Source: Phenylobacterium montanum (GTDB lineage: Bacteria; Pseudomonadota; Alphaproteobacteria; Caulobacterales; Caulobacteraceae). From it: 64,000 nucleotides of DNA. A model generated the notes under the pieces. It ran no database searches, was not told where the DNA came from, and worked only from the letters and a program-made list of their open reading frames with translations. A program made the position numbers and the translations under genes. Of the stretch, positions 25,066 to 33,793 are shown in pieces (within the stretch, counting starts at the first letter, position 1; every line of letters starts with the position of its first letter). Where the stretch lies: positions 2,636,501 to 2,700,500 of the forward strand of contig NZ_CP073078.1 of the NCBI RefSeq assembly GCF_018135625.1, in the 5' to 3' direction.

Positions 25066-25598
25066 CCGAGCCTCCTCAGAGGATCCGAGCCGTCCCAGCT
25101 GCGGGCGGCATCGCGCATCATGGCGAAGAACTCGCGCCCGCCCGGCGCAGGCTTGAGGATCTCGACCATGGTCCCGGGCCCGCCGCCGGCGTCGACATAG
25201 ATGACCTCGCCGCCGCCCGGCACCTTGCCCTCCTGGCGCACGCGAGCCCCAGCCGCGGCGCAGACGCGGCGCGCCTCGGCCATGTCCTCGGTCAGGATGC
25301 AGACGTGGTGCAAGCCCTCGCGGCCCTCGTCGCGCCAGGCCTTGTAGATCGAAGGCGCATCGTTGTGCTGGCGGATCAGCTCGATCTGCAGATCGCCCCA
25401 GTAGCCGAGCGCCATTGAGAAATCGATCTCGGCCGGAACGCCGTCGACCTTCACCTCTTCGAGCTTCACGTGATCGAGGGCGAAGAACGGCCCCGCCCCC
25501 ATGGTGCGGGACCAGAAGTCCAGCGCAGCGTCGAAATCGGCGGGCACATAGGCCAGTTGCATGACCTCGCCGAGGCCGGTGATCGGCGCGCGTTTCAT
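25062..25598 (-). CDS. VOC (glyoxalase/dioxygenase fold) protein
   Basis: A 178-residue vicinal-oxygen-chelate protein. The metal positions seen are Glu in LQIELIRQ, His in LHHVCI and Glu in TMVEILKP; the N-terminal strand reads MQLAYVPADFD, without the expected His, so the site may be incomplete. VOC proteins include glyoxalases, epimerases such as methylmalonyl-CoA epimerase and ring-cleavage dioxygenases. It overlaps both neighbours by 4 bp (Rieske upstream, SDR downstream), so tight co-expression is certain. Confidence 0.84.
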   Translation of the reverse strand: MKRAPITGLGEVMQLAYVPADFDAALDFWSRTMGAGPFFALDHVKLEEVKVDGVPAEIDFSMALGYWGDLQIELIRQHNDAPSIYKAWRDEGREGLHHVCILTEDMAEARRVCAAAGARVRQEGKVPGGGEVIYVDAGGGPGTMVEILKPAPGGREFFAMMRDAARSWDGSDPLRRLG

Positions 25599-26812
25599 TC
25601 CGCCGCCTCGCGAACCGGCCCGACTTCGGGGAGCGGCATGCCGATGGCCGCGGCGATGGCGCGGTGCTGGTTCTGCAAGGCCACCTCCTGTCGCCCGTAG
25701 ACCACCGTGCTGCCCGGCGGCATGGCGGCGAGGTTTCGCCAGCCCTCGGCCGCGACCACATAGTCTTCGGTCTCCACCACGAAGGCGGTGGCGTCATAGG
25801 CCGCCTCGACCTCCTTGCGGTAGGCCTCGTCCCAGACGCCGCGGGGCGCATAGATGGTCTTGTGGGTGACCGTCTCGCCGACCTGCTCGCCGGGGAAGTG
25901 GCGGAAGGTCGTGTAATAGGCCTTGCCGGGCGAGACGCTGCCGGCGAACAGCACGGTGTTGGGGAAGATGTAGTGGATGCCCCCCAGCGCCACGCCCTTG
26001 CCCCACTCGCCCTCGGGCTTGTCCAGCCAGGCCTCCATGTCGCGGCTGACGAACGAGACCCGGTGATGCGGGCCATAGCGGTCATAGACGGTGATGTCAT
26101 TTCGGAAGTTCGGCGCCAAGGTCTGCTTGTGCAGGGCGGCGAAGTGGTAGCCCTCGCCGTAGGTGTCCAGAGCGTATTTCCAGTTGGCCTTGACCGGTAG
26201 GACGCCGGCCTTGACGCGCTGGGCGGTGTCCAGGCGCAGGAGCTCGAGCTGAGGGCCGAAGTCGCCGAGATGGGCGTCGATATCCATGGCGGATTCCGGC
26301 GTCGCCTGGACGAAGACCAGGCCATGGCGCTCGGCGGCCGGAACCGGAATCAGGTGGTCGCGCTCGTCGACGGCGTCGCAGAAGCGCTCGCGTTCGGGGG
26401 CGGCGGCCAGCTTGCCGTCATTCGCAAAGGACCAGCCGTGGAACCAGCAGGTGAACAGCCTGGCCTGTCCCTCCGCCTCGCGCACCAGCCGCGCGCCACG
26501 ATGGGTGCAGATGTTGAGGAACGCCCTCACCTCTCCGTCCCGGCCGCGGACCACGACGATCGGCACGCCGGTCTCGTCGAAGGTGCGGAACGACCCGGCG
26601 CTCGGCAGATCGGCCGAGAGGCAGGCCACCACCGGCGTTTCCCGGAACAGCTTCTGGCGCTCGGCCGCGTGCCGGGCCGGGTCGGTATAGACGGCGACGC
26701 TGTTGCGCATCGCACCATCCGCCAGGTCGCTGGTGCCGTTCCTGATGTGCCCCACGATCCGGCGGTTGATGCTTCGCCGGGTCTCCTCGATCCGCTGTTC
26801 CAGGCTGGTCAT
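25595..26812 (-). CDS. Rieske non-heme iron oxygenase, alpha subunit (1)
   Basis: A 405-residue ring-hydroxylating oxygenase. The Rieske [2Fe-2S] centre is CTHRG with Cys102/His104 and CWFHGW with Cys122/His125. The mononuclear iron site is DTYGEGYHFAALH with His223 and His228, and the third ligand is probably Asp in ETEDYVVAAEG near residue 365. No beta subunit, ferredoxin or reductase is encoded nearby, so it is probably a homomultimer that borrows electrons from elsewhere. The substrate is unknown. It lies between E1 beta and VOC genes in the long operon. Confidence 0.92.
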   Translation of the reverse strand: MTSLEQRIEETRRSINRRIVGHIRNGTSDLADGAMRNSVAVYTDPARHAAERQKLFRETPVVACLSADLPSAGSFRTFDETGVPIVVVRGRDGEVRAFLNICTHRGARLVREAEGQARLFTCWFHGWSFANDGKLAAAPERERFCDAVDERDHLIPVPAAERHGLVFVQATPESAMDIDAHLGDFGPQLELLRLDTAQRVKAGVLPVKANWKYALDTYGEGYHFAALHKQTLAPNFRNDITVYDRYGPHHRVSFVSRDMEAWLDKPEGEWGKGVALGGIHYIFPNTVLFAGSVSPGKAYYTTFRHFPGEQVGETVTHKTIYAPRGVWDEAYRKEVEAAYDATAFVVETEDYVVAAEGWRNLAAMPPGSTVVYGRQEVALQNQHRAIAAAIGMPLPEVGPVREAAE

Positions 26813-26845
26813 CGCGTTCCTCCCACTGGGGCGGCCCCCAAGACG

Positions 26846-27856
26846 TCAGGCGTAGTTCAGCACCGCTCTCGCGGCCTTCTCGATACGCTGCGGCGAGGGC
26901 AGGTATTCGTCCTCGAGGCTCGGCGCGAACGGCACGGGCGTGTGCGGGCAGGTGACCTGCTTGATCGGCGCCTTGAGGAACTTGAAGCCCTGGTCGGCCA
27001 CCATGCCGGCGATGTCCGAGGCCATGGAGCAGCGCGGCGGGCTCTCGTCGATCACCACCAGGCGGCCGGTCTTTTCGACGCTCTCCAAGATCGTGTCCTC
27101 GTCCAGCGGCGAGGTCGTGCGCGGGTCGACCACCTCGGCCTGGACCCCGTCCCTGGCCAGCGCCTCGGCCACGGCGAGCGCGCGGGGAACCATGGCCCCC
27201 AGCGCCACCAGGGTCAGGTCCCGGCCCTCCCGCGCCACGTTCGCCTCGCCGAAGGGGATGCGATAGGCCTCATCGGGCACCTCACCCTCCGAGCCGAACA
27301 GGAACTTGGATTCCAGGAAAATCACCGGGTCGTCATCGCGGATCGCCTGGATCAGCAGGCCCTTGGCGTCGTACGGATTGGACGGCATCACCACCTTCAG
27401 GCCGGGCACGGCGGTGAACAGCGGGTGCAGGGTCTGGCTGTGCTGGGCCGCGGCGCGGAAGCCGGCGCCCGCGGTGGCGCGGATCACCACCGGCGTCTTG
27501 GCCTTGCCGCCGAACATGTACCGGAACTTGGCGATCTGGTTGTAGATCTGGTCGAAACAGACACCGACAAAGTCGACGAACATGATCTCGGCCACAGGCC
27601 TGAGCCCCGTCAGCGCCGCCCCGCCCGCAGCGCCGATGATCGCGCTTTCGGAGATCGGCGTGTCGAACACGCGCTCAGGCCCGAATTCGTGATACAGGCC
27701 CTTCATCTGCCCGAACACGCTGCCGATCCCGCCGGCCTCGCCGGAGGCTCCCTGGCCGCCGGCCACGTCCTCGCCGAGGACGATGACACGGGGATCGCGC
27801 TGCATCTCGAGGCGAACCGCCTCGTTGATGGCCTGGAGATAGGTCTTCTTGGGCAT
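26846..27856 (-). CDS. Acetoin/2-oxoacid dehydrogenase E1 component, beta subunit
   Basis: A 336-residue E1-beta (transketolase pyrimidine-binding and C-terminal domains). Landmarks are YLQAINEAVRLEM, VIVLGEDVAGG with the Glu that activates thiamine diphosphate, and LVVIDESPPRCSMASDIAGM. It has the acetoin dehydrogenase AcoB look rather than that of the pyruvate dehydrogenase beta chain of central metabolism, which in this clade is lipoyl-fused. It follows E1-alpha by 15 bp. With E1-alpha and the lipoyl-hydrolase E2 at 39409 it should form a complex that cleaves an acyloin or alpha-diketone to acyl-CoA. Confidence 0.9.
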   Translation of the reverse strand: MPKKTYLQAINEAVRLEMQRDPRVIVLGEDVAGGQGASGEAGGIGSVFGQMKGLYHEFGPERVFDTPISESAIIGAAGGAALTGLRPVAEIMFVDFVGVCFDQIYNQIAKFRYMFGGKAKTPVVIRATAGAGFRAAAQHSQTLHPLFTAVPGLKVVMPSNPYDAKGLLIQAIRDDDPVIFLESKFLFGSEGEVPDEAYRIPFGEANVAREGRDLTLVALGAMVPRALAVAEALARDGVQAEVVDPRTTSPLDEDTILESVEKTGRLVVIDESPPRCSMASDIAGMVADQGFKFLKAPIKQVTCPHTPVPFAPSLEDEYLPSPQRIEKAARAVLNYA

Positions 27857-27871
27857 ACTGGCTCTCCGGCT

Positions 27872-28843
27872 TCAGGCGTATTTCAGGTAGACGTCGCGGG
27901 TCAGGTCGCGGCCCGGATCGGGGAACGGCGCGGCCAGGGCGACCTGGACGGCGTCCTCGATCTCGGCCAGCACCGCCGCCTCGACGGCGTCGAGTTCGTC
28001 CTGGCTCAAGAGGCCCGCCTCGGTCACGCCGAAGCGAAAGCGGGGCAAGGCGTCCGCGGCGCGAGCCTCGGCCAGTTCTTCCGGCGTGCGATAGGCCTGG
28101 GGATCGCCGACGAAGTGGCCCAGAAAGCGCTTGCAGCGCGATTCCAGGGCGTAGGGGCCCCGGCCCGAGCGCGCATGTTCCAGCGCCCGCCCCATGGCCT
28201 CGCGCACAGCGAAGAAGTCCATGCCGTCGACCACTTCGCACGGCAGGCCGAAGCTCTGCACCCGGTCGGCGATCGAAGGCGCGCCGACCGCGTAGCTGGA
28301 GGCTGTGTGCTCGCCGTAGCCATTGTTCTCGAAGACGAAGATGGCGGGCACCTGCAGCACCACCGCCATGTTCAGGGCCTCGAACACGGTGCCCTGGTTC
28401 GAGGCGCCGTCGCCGGAGAAGGCCACGGCCACCTTGCCGGTCTTGCCCACCTTCTGGGTCAGGGCCGCGCCGACCGCGATCGGCGGGCTGCCGCCGACGA
28501 TGGCGTTGGCGCCCAGCATGCCCTTGGACATGTCGGCGATATGCATCGAGCCGCCCTTGCCGCCGCAGAGGCCGCCGGCCTTGCCCATGATCTCGAGCAT
28601 CATGCCCTTCACATCGCAGCCCTTGGCGATGCAATGGCCGTGGCCCCGGTGGGTCGAACCGATCCAGTCCTCGTCGGAGAGGTCGAAGCAGACGCCTACG
28701 CCCGAGGCCTCCTGGCCCAGATAGACGTGGGCGAAGCCGGGGATGTTGCCGAGGGCGAACTCCTTGTCGACCCGCTCCTCGAAGGCGCGGATGGTGAACA
28801 TCAGGCGATAGGCGCGCTTCAGGTCGTCGCGGCTGAGCTGCAT
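27872..28843 (-). CDS. Acetoin/2-oxoacid dehydrogenase E1 component, alpha subunit
   Basis: A 323-residue thiamine-diphosphate-dependent E1-alpha. The ThDP/Mg motif runs from GDGASNQG (Gly144-Asp145-Gly146) to FENN (residues 171-174). Upstream, STHRGHGHCIAKG and MLGANAIVGGSPPIAVGAAL are typical of AcoA. The substrate carbonyl is attacked by ThDP and the acyl group is passed to a lipoyl arm. It is translated directly before E1-beta. No dihydrolipoamide dehydrogenase (E3) is present in the window, so E3 would come from a central complex. Confidence 0.91.
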   Translation of the reverse strand: MQLSRDDLKRAYRLMFTIRAFEERVDKEFALGNIPGFAHVYLGQEASGVGVCFDLSDEDWIGSTHRGHGHCIAKGCDVKGMMLEIMGKAGGLCGGKGGSMHIADMSKGMLGANAIVGGSPPIAVGAALTQKVGKTGKVAVAFSGDGASNQGTVFEALNMAVVLQVPAIFVFENNGYGEHTASSYAVGAPSIADRVQSFGLPCEVVDGMDFFAVREAMGRALEHARSGRGPYALESRCKRFLGHFVGDPQAYRTPEELAEARAADALPRFRFGVTEAGLLSQDELDAVEAAVLAEIEDAVQVALAAPFPDPGRDLTRDVYLKYA

Positions 28844-28856
28844 GAAAGACGTCTCC

Positions 28857-29639
28857 TCAATCGGCGCCGCGCCCGCCGTCCACCGTCAGCTCAGCGCCTG
28901 TGACGAAGGCGCTGCTCTCGCTGAGCAGGTAGAGGATGGCGTCGGCCATGTGTTCGGGTCTGCCGACCATGCGCAGCGGCGTGTCGGCGGCGAAGGCATC
29001 TGCCAGGTCCTGGCTGTCGCCGAACTGGTCGGTGATCATTTCGGTCCAGATCACGCCGGGATGCAGCGAGTTGACCCGGACCTTCGGGCTCATCGCCGCC
29101 CCGTCGAGCGCGGCGGCCTTGGTCATGGCGGTGATCGCGCCCTTGGTCGCGCAGTAGGCGCTGGCCTGGGGAAAGCCCACCAGCCCCATCAGCGAGGAGA
29201 CGTTGACGATCGCCCCGCCGCGCCGCGCGGCGGCGTAGCTGCGGAAGGCGGCGCGAAGGCCGAGGAAGCAGCCTTCGACATTGACCCCGCAGATGCGGTC
29301 GAAGTCGTCGGCGCTGGTGTCCTCGATCGGCTTGACGAAGAAGAGGCCTGCATTGTTGACCAGCCCATAGAGGCCGCCCCGCCGCTCGGCCTCGGCCATC
29401 ACCATGTCCCAATCGGCCTCTCGGGTCACGTCCTGGCGCAGGAACACGCCGGCGCCGCCCGCCTCCTCGATCAGGCGCAGCGTCTCCGCCCCGCCGGCCT
29501 CGTCGCGTCCGGTGGCGATGACGACGGCGCCTTCGCCCGCGAGGGTCAGGGCGGTCGCGCGGCCGATGCCCTTAGTGGCTCCGGTGACGACGACCACGCG
29601 GCCGTCGAACTTCCCTGCTGGTTCGACGGACCCGCTCAT
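28857..29639 (-). CDS. SDR oxidoreductase
   Basis: A 260-residue classical SDR with all motifs: TGATKGIG near residue 20, VNNAG, active-site Ser in VNVSSLMGL, YCATKGA and the C-terminal DGG. Arg after beta-2 (IATGRDEAGG) suggests NADP may be accepted. It starts 4 bp inside the end of the degenerate SDR upstream and ends 13 bp before E1-alpha. A probable role is oxidation of an alcohol to the ketone that the E1 complex cleaves (inference from position). Confidence 0.88.
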   Translation of the reverse strand: MSGSVEPAGKFDGRVVVVTGATKGIGRATALTLAGEGAVVIATGRDEAGGAETLRLIEEAGGAGVFLRQDVTREADWDMVMAEAERRGGLYGLVNNAGLFFVKPIEDTSADDFDRICGVNVEGCFLGLRAAFRSYAAARRGGAIVNVSSLMGLVGFPQASAYCATKGAITAMTKAAALDGAAMSPKVRVNSLHPGVIWTEMITDQFGDSQDLADAFAADTPLRMVGRPEHMADAILYLLSESSAFVTGAELTVDGGRGAD

Positions 29640-30343
29640 TGCGCGCTCCAGCCGCCATCGACCAGCAGTTCGGCGCCGGTCATGAACACCGACCGGTCGG
29701 AGGCGAGGAACAGGGCCGCCTCCGCGAGGTCGGCGAGGGAAGGTCCCTGTCCGAGCGGGGAGTCCGGACCCAGGCCCGCATGAATGCTGTTGACCCTGAT
29801 CCGGTCGGGACCGAGCTCCAGCGCAGTCGCCTTGGCCAGCATGCGCAGCCCACCCTGAGCGGCGGCGTCATGCAGGCGGTCTCGAACCCCTGTTTTGGCG
29901 GCCACAGAGCCCAGCAAGGCGATGCTGCCCCCACGCCCCCGACGGCGCATGGCCGCGGCTGCCTGGCGCAGGGCGAGAAATGGACCTCTGAGATCGCCAC
30001 TCACGTGGCCGCGGAAATCCTGCAGGCGGAGGGCCTGGGTGGGCGTCGGCGCCGCTGTGCTGGAGGCCACGACCAGGATGTCCAGGCCGGCGAACTCGGC
30101 CTCGGCCTTTTCGACCGCCCGCGCCCAGTCCTCGTCGCGGGCGGGATCGACCGCGAGGGCCGCGGCCGTTCCGCCCCGGGCGCGCACCGCTTGAGCGGCC
30201 CCATCCGCGACCGCGACGTCCGCAGCCGTGACCAGAACCCTGGCGCCAGCCTCGGCGAAGCGCATGGCGATCGCCTGCCGCGGCCCATCGGCCGCGCCAG
30301 CGACGATGGCGACCCGCCCTTCGAGTTCACGCACGCTACTCAA
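29636..30343 (-). CDS. Degenerate SDR-fold protein, probably catalytically inactive
   Basis: A 235-residue SDR-fold protein that keeps length and C-terminal FMTGAELLVDGG but has lost the catalytic set. The cofactor loop TGxxxGxG reads AGAADGPRQ, NNAG is replaced by VVASSTA, and the YxxxK positions are Asp159 and Gln163 (DAAAQGG), while Ser146 remains. The frame is fully open, so it is not a simple pseudogene. It may be a non-catalytic partner of the SDR that follows, with which it overlaps by ATGA. The start is a TTG; a GTG three codons later is an alternative. Confidence 0.78.
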   Translation of the reverse strand: MSSVRELEGRVAIVAGAADGPRQAIAMRFAEAGARVLVTAADVAVADGAAQAVRARGGTAAALAVDPARDEDWARAVEKAEAEFAGLDILVVASSTAAPTPTQALRLQDFRGHVSGDLRGPFLALRQAAAAMRRRGRGGSIALLGSVAAKTGVRDRLHDAAAQGGLRMLAKATALELGPDRIRVNSIHAGLGPDSPLGQGPSLADLAEAALFLASDRSVFMTGAELLVDGGWSAQ

Positions 30344-30409
30344 TGAAAGAACCTTTCGGAAAGGCAGCCGCCGTCCCAGGGCGCGGCCCGGAACGGCGGA
30401 AAAGAGAGA

Positions 30410-32776
30410 CTAGAAGCGGTAGCCGAGCTGGACGCCCCAAGTGAGCGGCGGGCGCGGCGTGCCGAAGGTGAAGAGGCCGGCCACCGGCAGGGCGCCGGCA
30501 AGTCCCCGATCATCCAGGAGGTTGCGCCCGAACACCGACACCCGCACCGTTCCCGCGGCCAGCGGGTGATCCCAGTTGAGGCTGGCGTCGATGATGTTGG
30601 AGGCCTGGGCCAGGGACCGCGGATCGCTCAGCGCCGGAGTGAAGGTGCAGGGCTGGGTCCCGGTGGCGCAGCCCGCGCCGCTCCAGACGCCCGTGCCCGG
30701 CGCCGCCACGATCGCGGTCTGGTGCTTGGCGATGTAGTGGTAGTCCGCCGCCACAGTCCAGTCGCCGACCGCGCTCGGGATCTTGTAGCTGAAGCCCAGA
30801 TTGGCCGTGGTCTTGGGCGCCCGCCGCAGGGTCAGGTTCGAAAGGTCGTCGCGCAGCGTCGTGTAGGTCGCATCGGCCTGGTAGAAGTTGCTGTACTTTC
30901 CGTCCAGCAGGCCAAGGCCGCCGTGGATTTCCAGGTGGCGAACCGGCGTGGCCTGTACTTCGATCTCGACCCCGCGGATCTTGGCCGAGGCTGCGTTGGC
31001 CACCAGCGTCTCCTGTGGGTCGGGCGACCCTGGCGGCGTCTTGACCACCACCTCTTCCTGCTTGTTGTGGTATTCGGTGTCGAACAGGGCGATGTTCGCC
31101 ACCAGCCGCCGGTCGAACCACTGGGTCTTTGCGCCCAGTTCGAAGGCGTCGACGGTCTCCGGATTATAGGGCGTGGTGCTCGAATAGATCGTCGAGGCCC
31201 GGCCGTTGAAACCGCCCGATCGATAGCCGCGCGAGTAGGAGAAGTAGGCCATGATGTCGTCGGTCGGCCGATAGTCGATCGACGCCTTGGGCGTGAATTC
31301 GCCCCAGGACTTGCCCGCATCGACGTTGAAGGCGCCGACGAAGTCGTTGTGCAGGTTCTTGTCGTCCCGCGTATAGCGGCCGCCGACGTCGAGCCGCCAC
31401 TTGGGCAGGAACTCCCAGTTCACGTCGCCGAAGGCGGCGTAGGACTTGGAGTCGTGGCCGACCAGCTGCTGCCCCTGGGCCGGCAGGCCGGCCGCGGTCT
31501 GTAGCAGCAGGCCGTAGTTGGTCAGCTGGTTGAGGTCGTAGTGGCTGTCGAAATAGTAGAGGCCGCCGACATAGGTCAGACGCTTGCCGAAGTCGCCGCT
31601 GAGCCGCAGCTCCTCGCTGAACTGGTGGTACTTCTGGTCGCGAACCGTATCGAAGAAGTTGACCGAGGTGGCGTCGAAGTCCTGGGCCACGTGCTCCTTG
31701 TTGGTGCGATAGCCGGTGACCGAGGTCAGGGTCGCGCGCCCGATATGCCAATTGGCCTGGACGGTGACGTCGTCCTCGTCATTGTTCACTTCGCCGACCT
31801 TGTTGGAGAAGGTCGTGTAGAGGTCGTTCTTGTTGTTGCGGTTGCACTCGCTCTGCGGCGGCTGGAAGGGCGGGCCCAGATAGATCAGGCTGCCTTCGGG
31901 GCCGAGGGGCAGGGACGCGCAGATCAGATCGCTGCTGGTCGACAGGCTGGCCTGGTCAACCTTGCTGCGCTCGCGCTCATGCTCCAGCGTCAGGTTGATG
32001 TCGAAATTCTGGGTCGGCTTCCAAAGGAAGTCGACGCCGTAGCGCTTGATGTCCGAGGCCGGGGTGCGCTGGTTCAGGGTGACGTTGCGCTCATATCCGT
32101 CGCTCTGGCGCGACGAGAAGAACAGCTTGGTCGAGAGCTGGTCGCCGATCTGCGGCAGGTTCAGGACCGCATGGTATTCCTGGCGGCCATAGTCGCCCTG
32201 GATCGTGTCGATGCTGCCGCCAAAGACGCCGGTCGGCCGCGTGCGCTCGACCTTGACCACGCCGCCGATGGTGTTGCGCCCGAACAGCGAGCCTTGCGGA
32301 CCGCGCAGCACCTCGACCGCTTGCAGGTCGAAGGCGTCGGTCAGCTGGCCGGTATTGGTGCCGATATAGACGTCGTCGATCAGCACGCCGACTGCGGGAT
32401 CGAAGGATTTCTCGATGTCCTCAAAACTGATCCCCCGGATCGAGATGGCCGCCGCCGAAGGCCCGGCGTTCACCTGGTCGATGACGAGGCCCGGCGCGTG
32501 GCCGGCCAGGTCGCGCACGTCCGGCGCCGCGGCGTTCTTCAGTACGCTCGGCGCAATCGCCGTGACCGCCACCGGCGTGGTCTCGACCGATTCGCTGCGC
32601 CGCCGGGCGGTCACGATCACCGTCTCGACCTGCGCGACGGCGTCGGCCGCCGGCGCGGCGGTCGCGGGCGACGCAGTCTGCGCCTGCGCAGGCGCGCCGA
32701 ACAATGCCGCCATTCCGAAGACGCCGAGCGACGCCAGCACCGAGCGCTGAGCGCTCCCCCTCTTGAAGCTACCCAT
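30410..32776 (-). CDS. TonB-dependent outer-membrane receptor (1)
   Basis: A 788-residue receptor. It has a signal peptide (residues about 1-32, ending APAQAQ), a TonB box/early plug segment ETVIVTARR, a plug domain (to about residue 190, with LRGPQGSLFGRNTIGG) and a 22-strand barrel finishing with an aromatic residue (GVQLGYRF). It should import a substrate across the outer membrane using TonB energy. It is the first gene of the long catabolic operon, so the substrate is likely the compound degraded by the island, not iron. Its promoter carries the island element. Confidence 0.92.
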   Translation of the reverse strand: MGSFKRGSAQRSVLASLGVFGMAALFGAPAQAQTASPATAAPAADAVAQVETVIVTARRRSESVETTPVAVTAIAPSVLKNAAAPDVRDLAGHAPGLVIDQVNAGPSAAAISIRGISFEDIEKSFDPAVGVLIDDVYIGTNTGQLTDAFDLQAVEVLRGPQGSLFGRNTIGGVVKVERTRPTGVFGGSIDTIQGDYGRQEYHAVLNLPQIGDQLSTKLFFSSRQSDGYERNVTLNQRTPASDIKRYGVDFLWKPTQNFDINLTLEHERERSKVDQASLSTSSDLICASLPLGPEGSLIYLGPPFQPPQSECNRNNKNDLYTTFSNKVGEVNNDEDDVTVQANWHIGRATLTSVTGYRTNKEHVAQDFDATSVNFFDTVRDQKYHQFSEELRLSGDFGKRLTYVGGLYYFDSHYDLNQLTNYGLLLQTAAGLPAQGQQLVGHDSKSYAAFGDVNWEFLPKWRLDVGGRYTRDDKNLHNDFVGAFNVDAGKSWGEFTPKASIDYRPTDDIMAYFSYSRGYRSGGFNGRASTIYSSTTPYNPETVDAFELGAKTQWFDRRLVANIALFDTEYHNKQEEVVVKTPPGSPDPQETLVANAASAKIRGVEIEVQATPVRHLEIHGGLGLLDGKYSNFYQADATYTTLRDDLSNLTLRRAPKTTANLGFSYKIPSAVGDWTVAADYHYIAKHQTAIVAAPGTGVWSGAGCATGTQPCTFTPALSDPRSLAQASNIIDASLNWDHPLAAGTVRVSVFGRNLLDDRGLAGALPVAGLFTFGTPRPPLTWGVQLGYRF

Positions 32777-32892
32777 AGTCGTCTCCTCCGCGCCGCCTCT
32801 GTTCTCGGCTCGGCCCGGACGTCTTCAGCGTCCTTCCAGGCTCATCCTTGCGGCTGGGTGAGACTGAGGCGGGATGACAAAAAAAGTCAAGC

Positions 32893-32926
32893 CTGCTTGT
32901 TATAAGCAGTCGTATCGGTTTATTTT
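32893..32926. promoter_or_regulatory. Divergent promoter element of TonB receptor and SDR-P450 operons (copy C)
   Basis: CTGCTT-GTTAT-AAGCAG (32893-32909) is a perfect inverted repeat; its minus strand contains ATAACAAGC. A second relative, AAAATAAACCG on the minus strand, follows at 32916-32926. Both are close to the AAAACAAnC element of the other island promoters. The site lies between the receptor start (32776) and the SDR start (33015). Confidence 0.5.
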
Positions 32927-33014
32927 GGCGTGACAAAGCCAAGGCCGCGCGCCCTGATGGGGCGACAACGGCTTCGGCGCAAAAAAGAAGACGACAAAGA
33001 GGGAGGCGTGACGC

Positions 33015-33782
33015 ATGCGTCTTATGGGCAAGGTCGCCCTGATCACGGGCGGCGCCAGCGGCATCGGCGCCGCCACGGCGCGCCGCTTCGTGGAGCTCGG
33101 CGCCAGGGTGATCCTGGCGGACACCAACATCGACAAGGCCGAGTCTCTCGCTCGCAGCCTCGGCGAGGGCGCCGCGGCCTGCCGTCTGGACGTCGCCGAT
33201 GAGCAGAGCTGGGCGGAAGCCATGGCGGCGGCTGAGCGGCCGTTCGGCCCCCTGACCACCCTGGTCAATTCCGCCGGAATCTCGATCCCCGCCAATGTCG
33301 AGGACGAGACCCTCGAAGGCTTCCAGCGCACCCTGGCCGTCAATCTGGAAGGCGCCTTCCTGGGCTGCAAGTACGGCGTAGAGGCACTGAAAGGCGGCGT
33401 CGGCGGCGCCATCGTCAACGTGGCCTCGACGCTTGGCGTGCGAGGCGGATCGATATTCCCGGCCTATGGCGCCTCCAAGGGCGGCCTGCGCACGCTCACC
33501 CGGTCCGTGGCCCTGCACTGCGCGGAACAGGGCTACGACATCCGCGTCAACGCGGTCCTGCCGGGCGCGATCCATACCGAGATGGTCGACGGCTACATCG
33601 CTGCGGGGATCGCCGCCGGTTCGACCCGCGAGGCGGTGATCGAAGGGTTCGCCTCGGTGCATCCGATGAAGCGCCTCGGGCGACCCGAGGAACCGGCCAA
33701 CGCCATCGTCTTCCTGGCCTCCGACGAATCCAGCTTCACGACCGGGGCCGAGATTCCGGTCGATGGCGGCTATCTGGCTTGA
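33015..33782 (+). CDS. SDR oxidoreductase
   Basis: A 255-residue classical SDR: TGGASGIG near residue 11, Asp after beta-2 (ILADTNIDKA, suggesting NAD), VNSAG, VNVASTLGV and YGASKGG with intact Tyr and Lys. GGGAGG at 33001-33006 supports ATG 33015. It is the first gene of the plus-strand SDR-P450-epoxide-hydrolase operon and ends 11 bp before the P450 start, so it may oxidise the hydroxy or diol product of those enzymes. Confidence 0.89.
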   Translation: MRLMGKVALITGGASGIGAATARRFVELGARVILADTNIDKAESLARSLGEGAAACRLDVADEQSWAEAMAAAERPFGPLTTLVNSAGISIPANVEDETLEGFQRTLAVNLEGAFLGCKYGVEALKGGVGGAIVNVASTLGVRGGSIFPAYGASKGGLRTLTRSVALHCAEQGYDIRVNAVLPGAIHTEMVDGYIAAGIAAGSTREAVIEGFASVHPMKRLGRPEEPANAIVFLASDESSFTTGAEIPVDGGYLA

Positions 33783-33793
33783 GGAACAGCGCA

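Noticed and set aside
25066-26325. In-frame upstream extension of the SDR ending at 24286
   Set aside because: It overlaps the VOC and Rieske genes; the SDR begins at 25065 with GGAGG and the usual GKVALVTGAASGIG start.
26270-28903. An 877-codon open frame on the plus strand across the Rieske and E1 genes
   Set aside because: It is antisense to well-supported E1 alpha, E1 beta and Rieske genes, has no family motif, and is the normal by-product of high third-position G+C.
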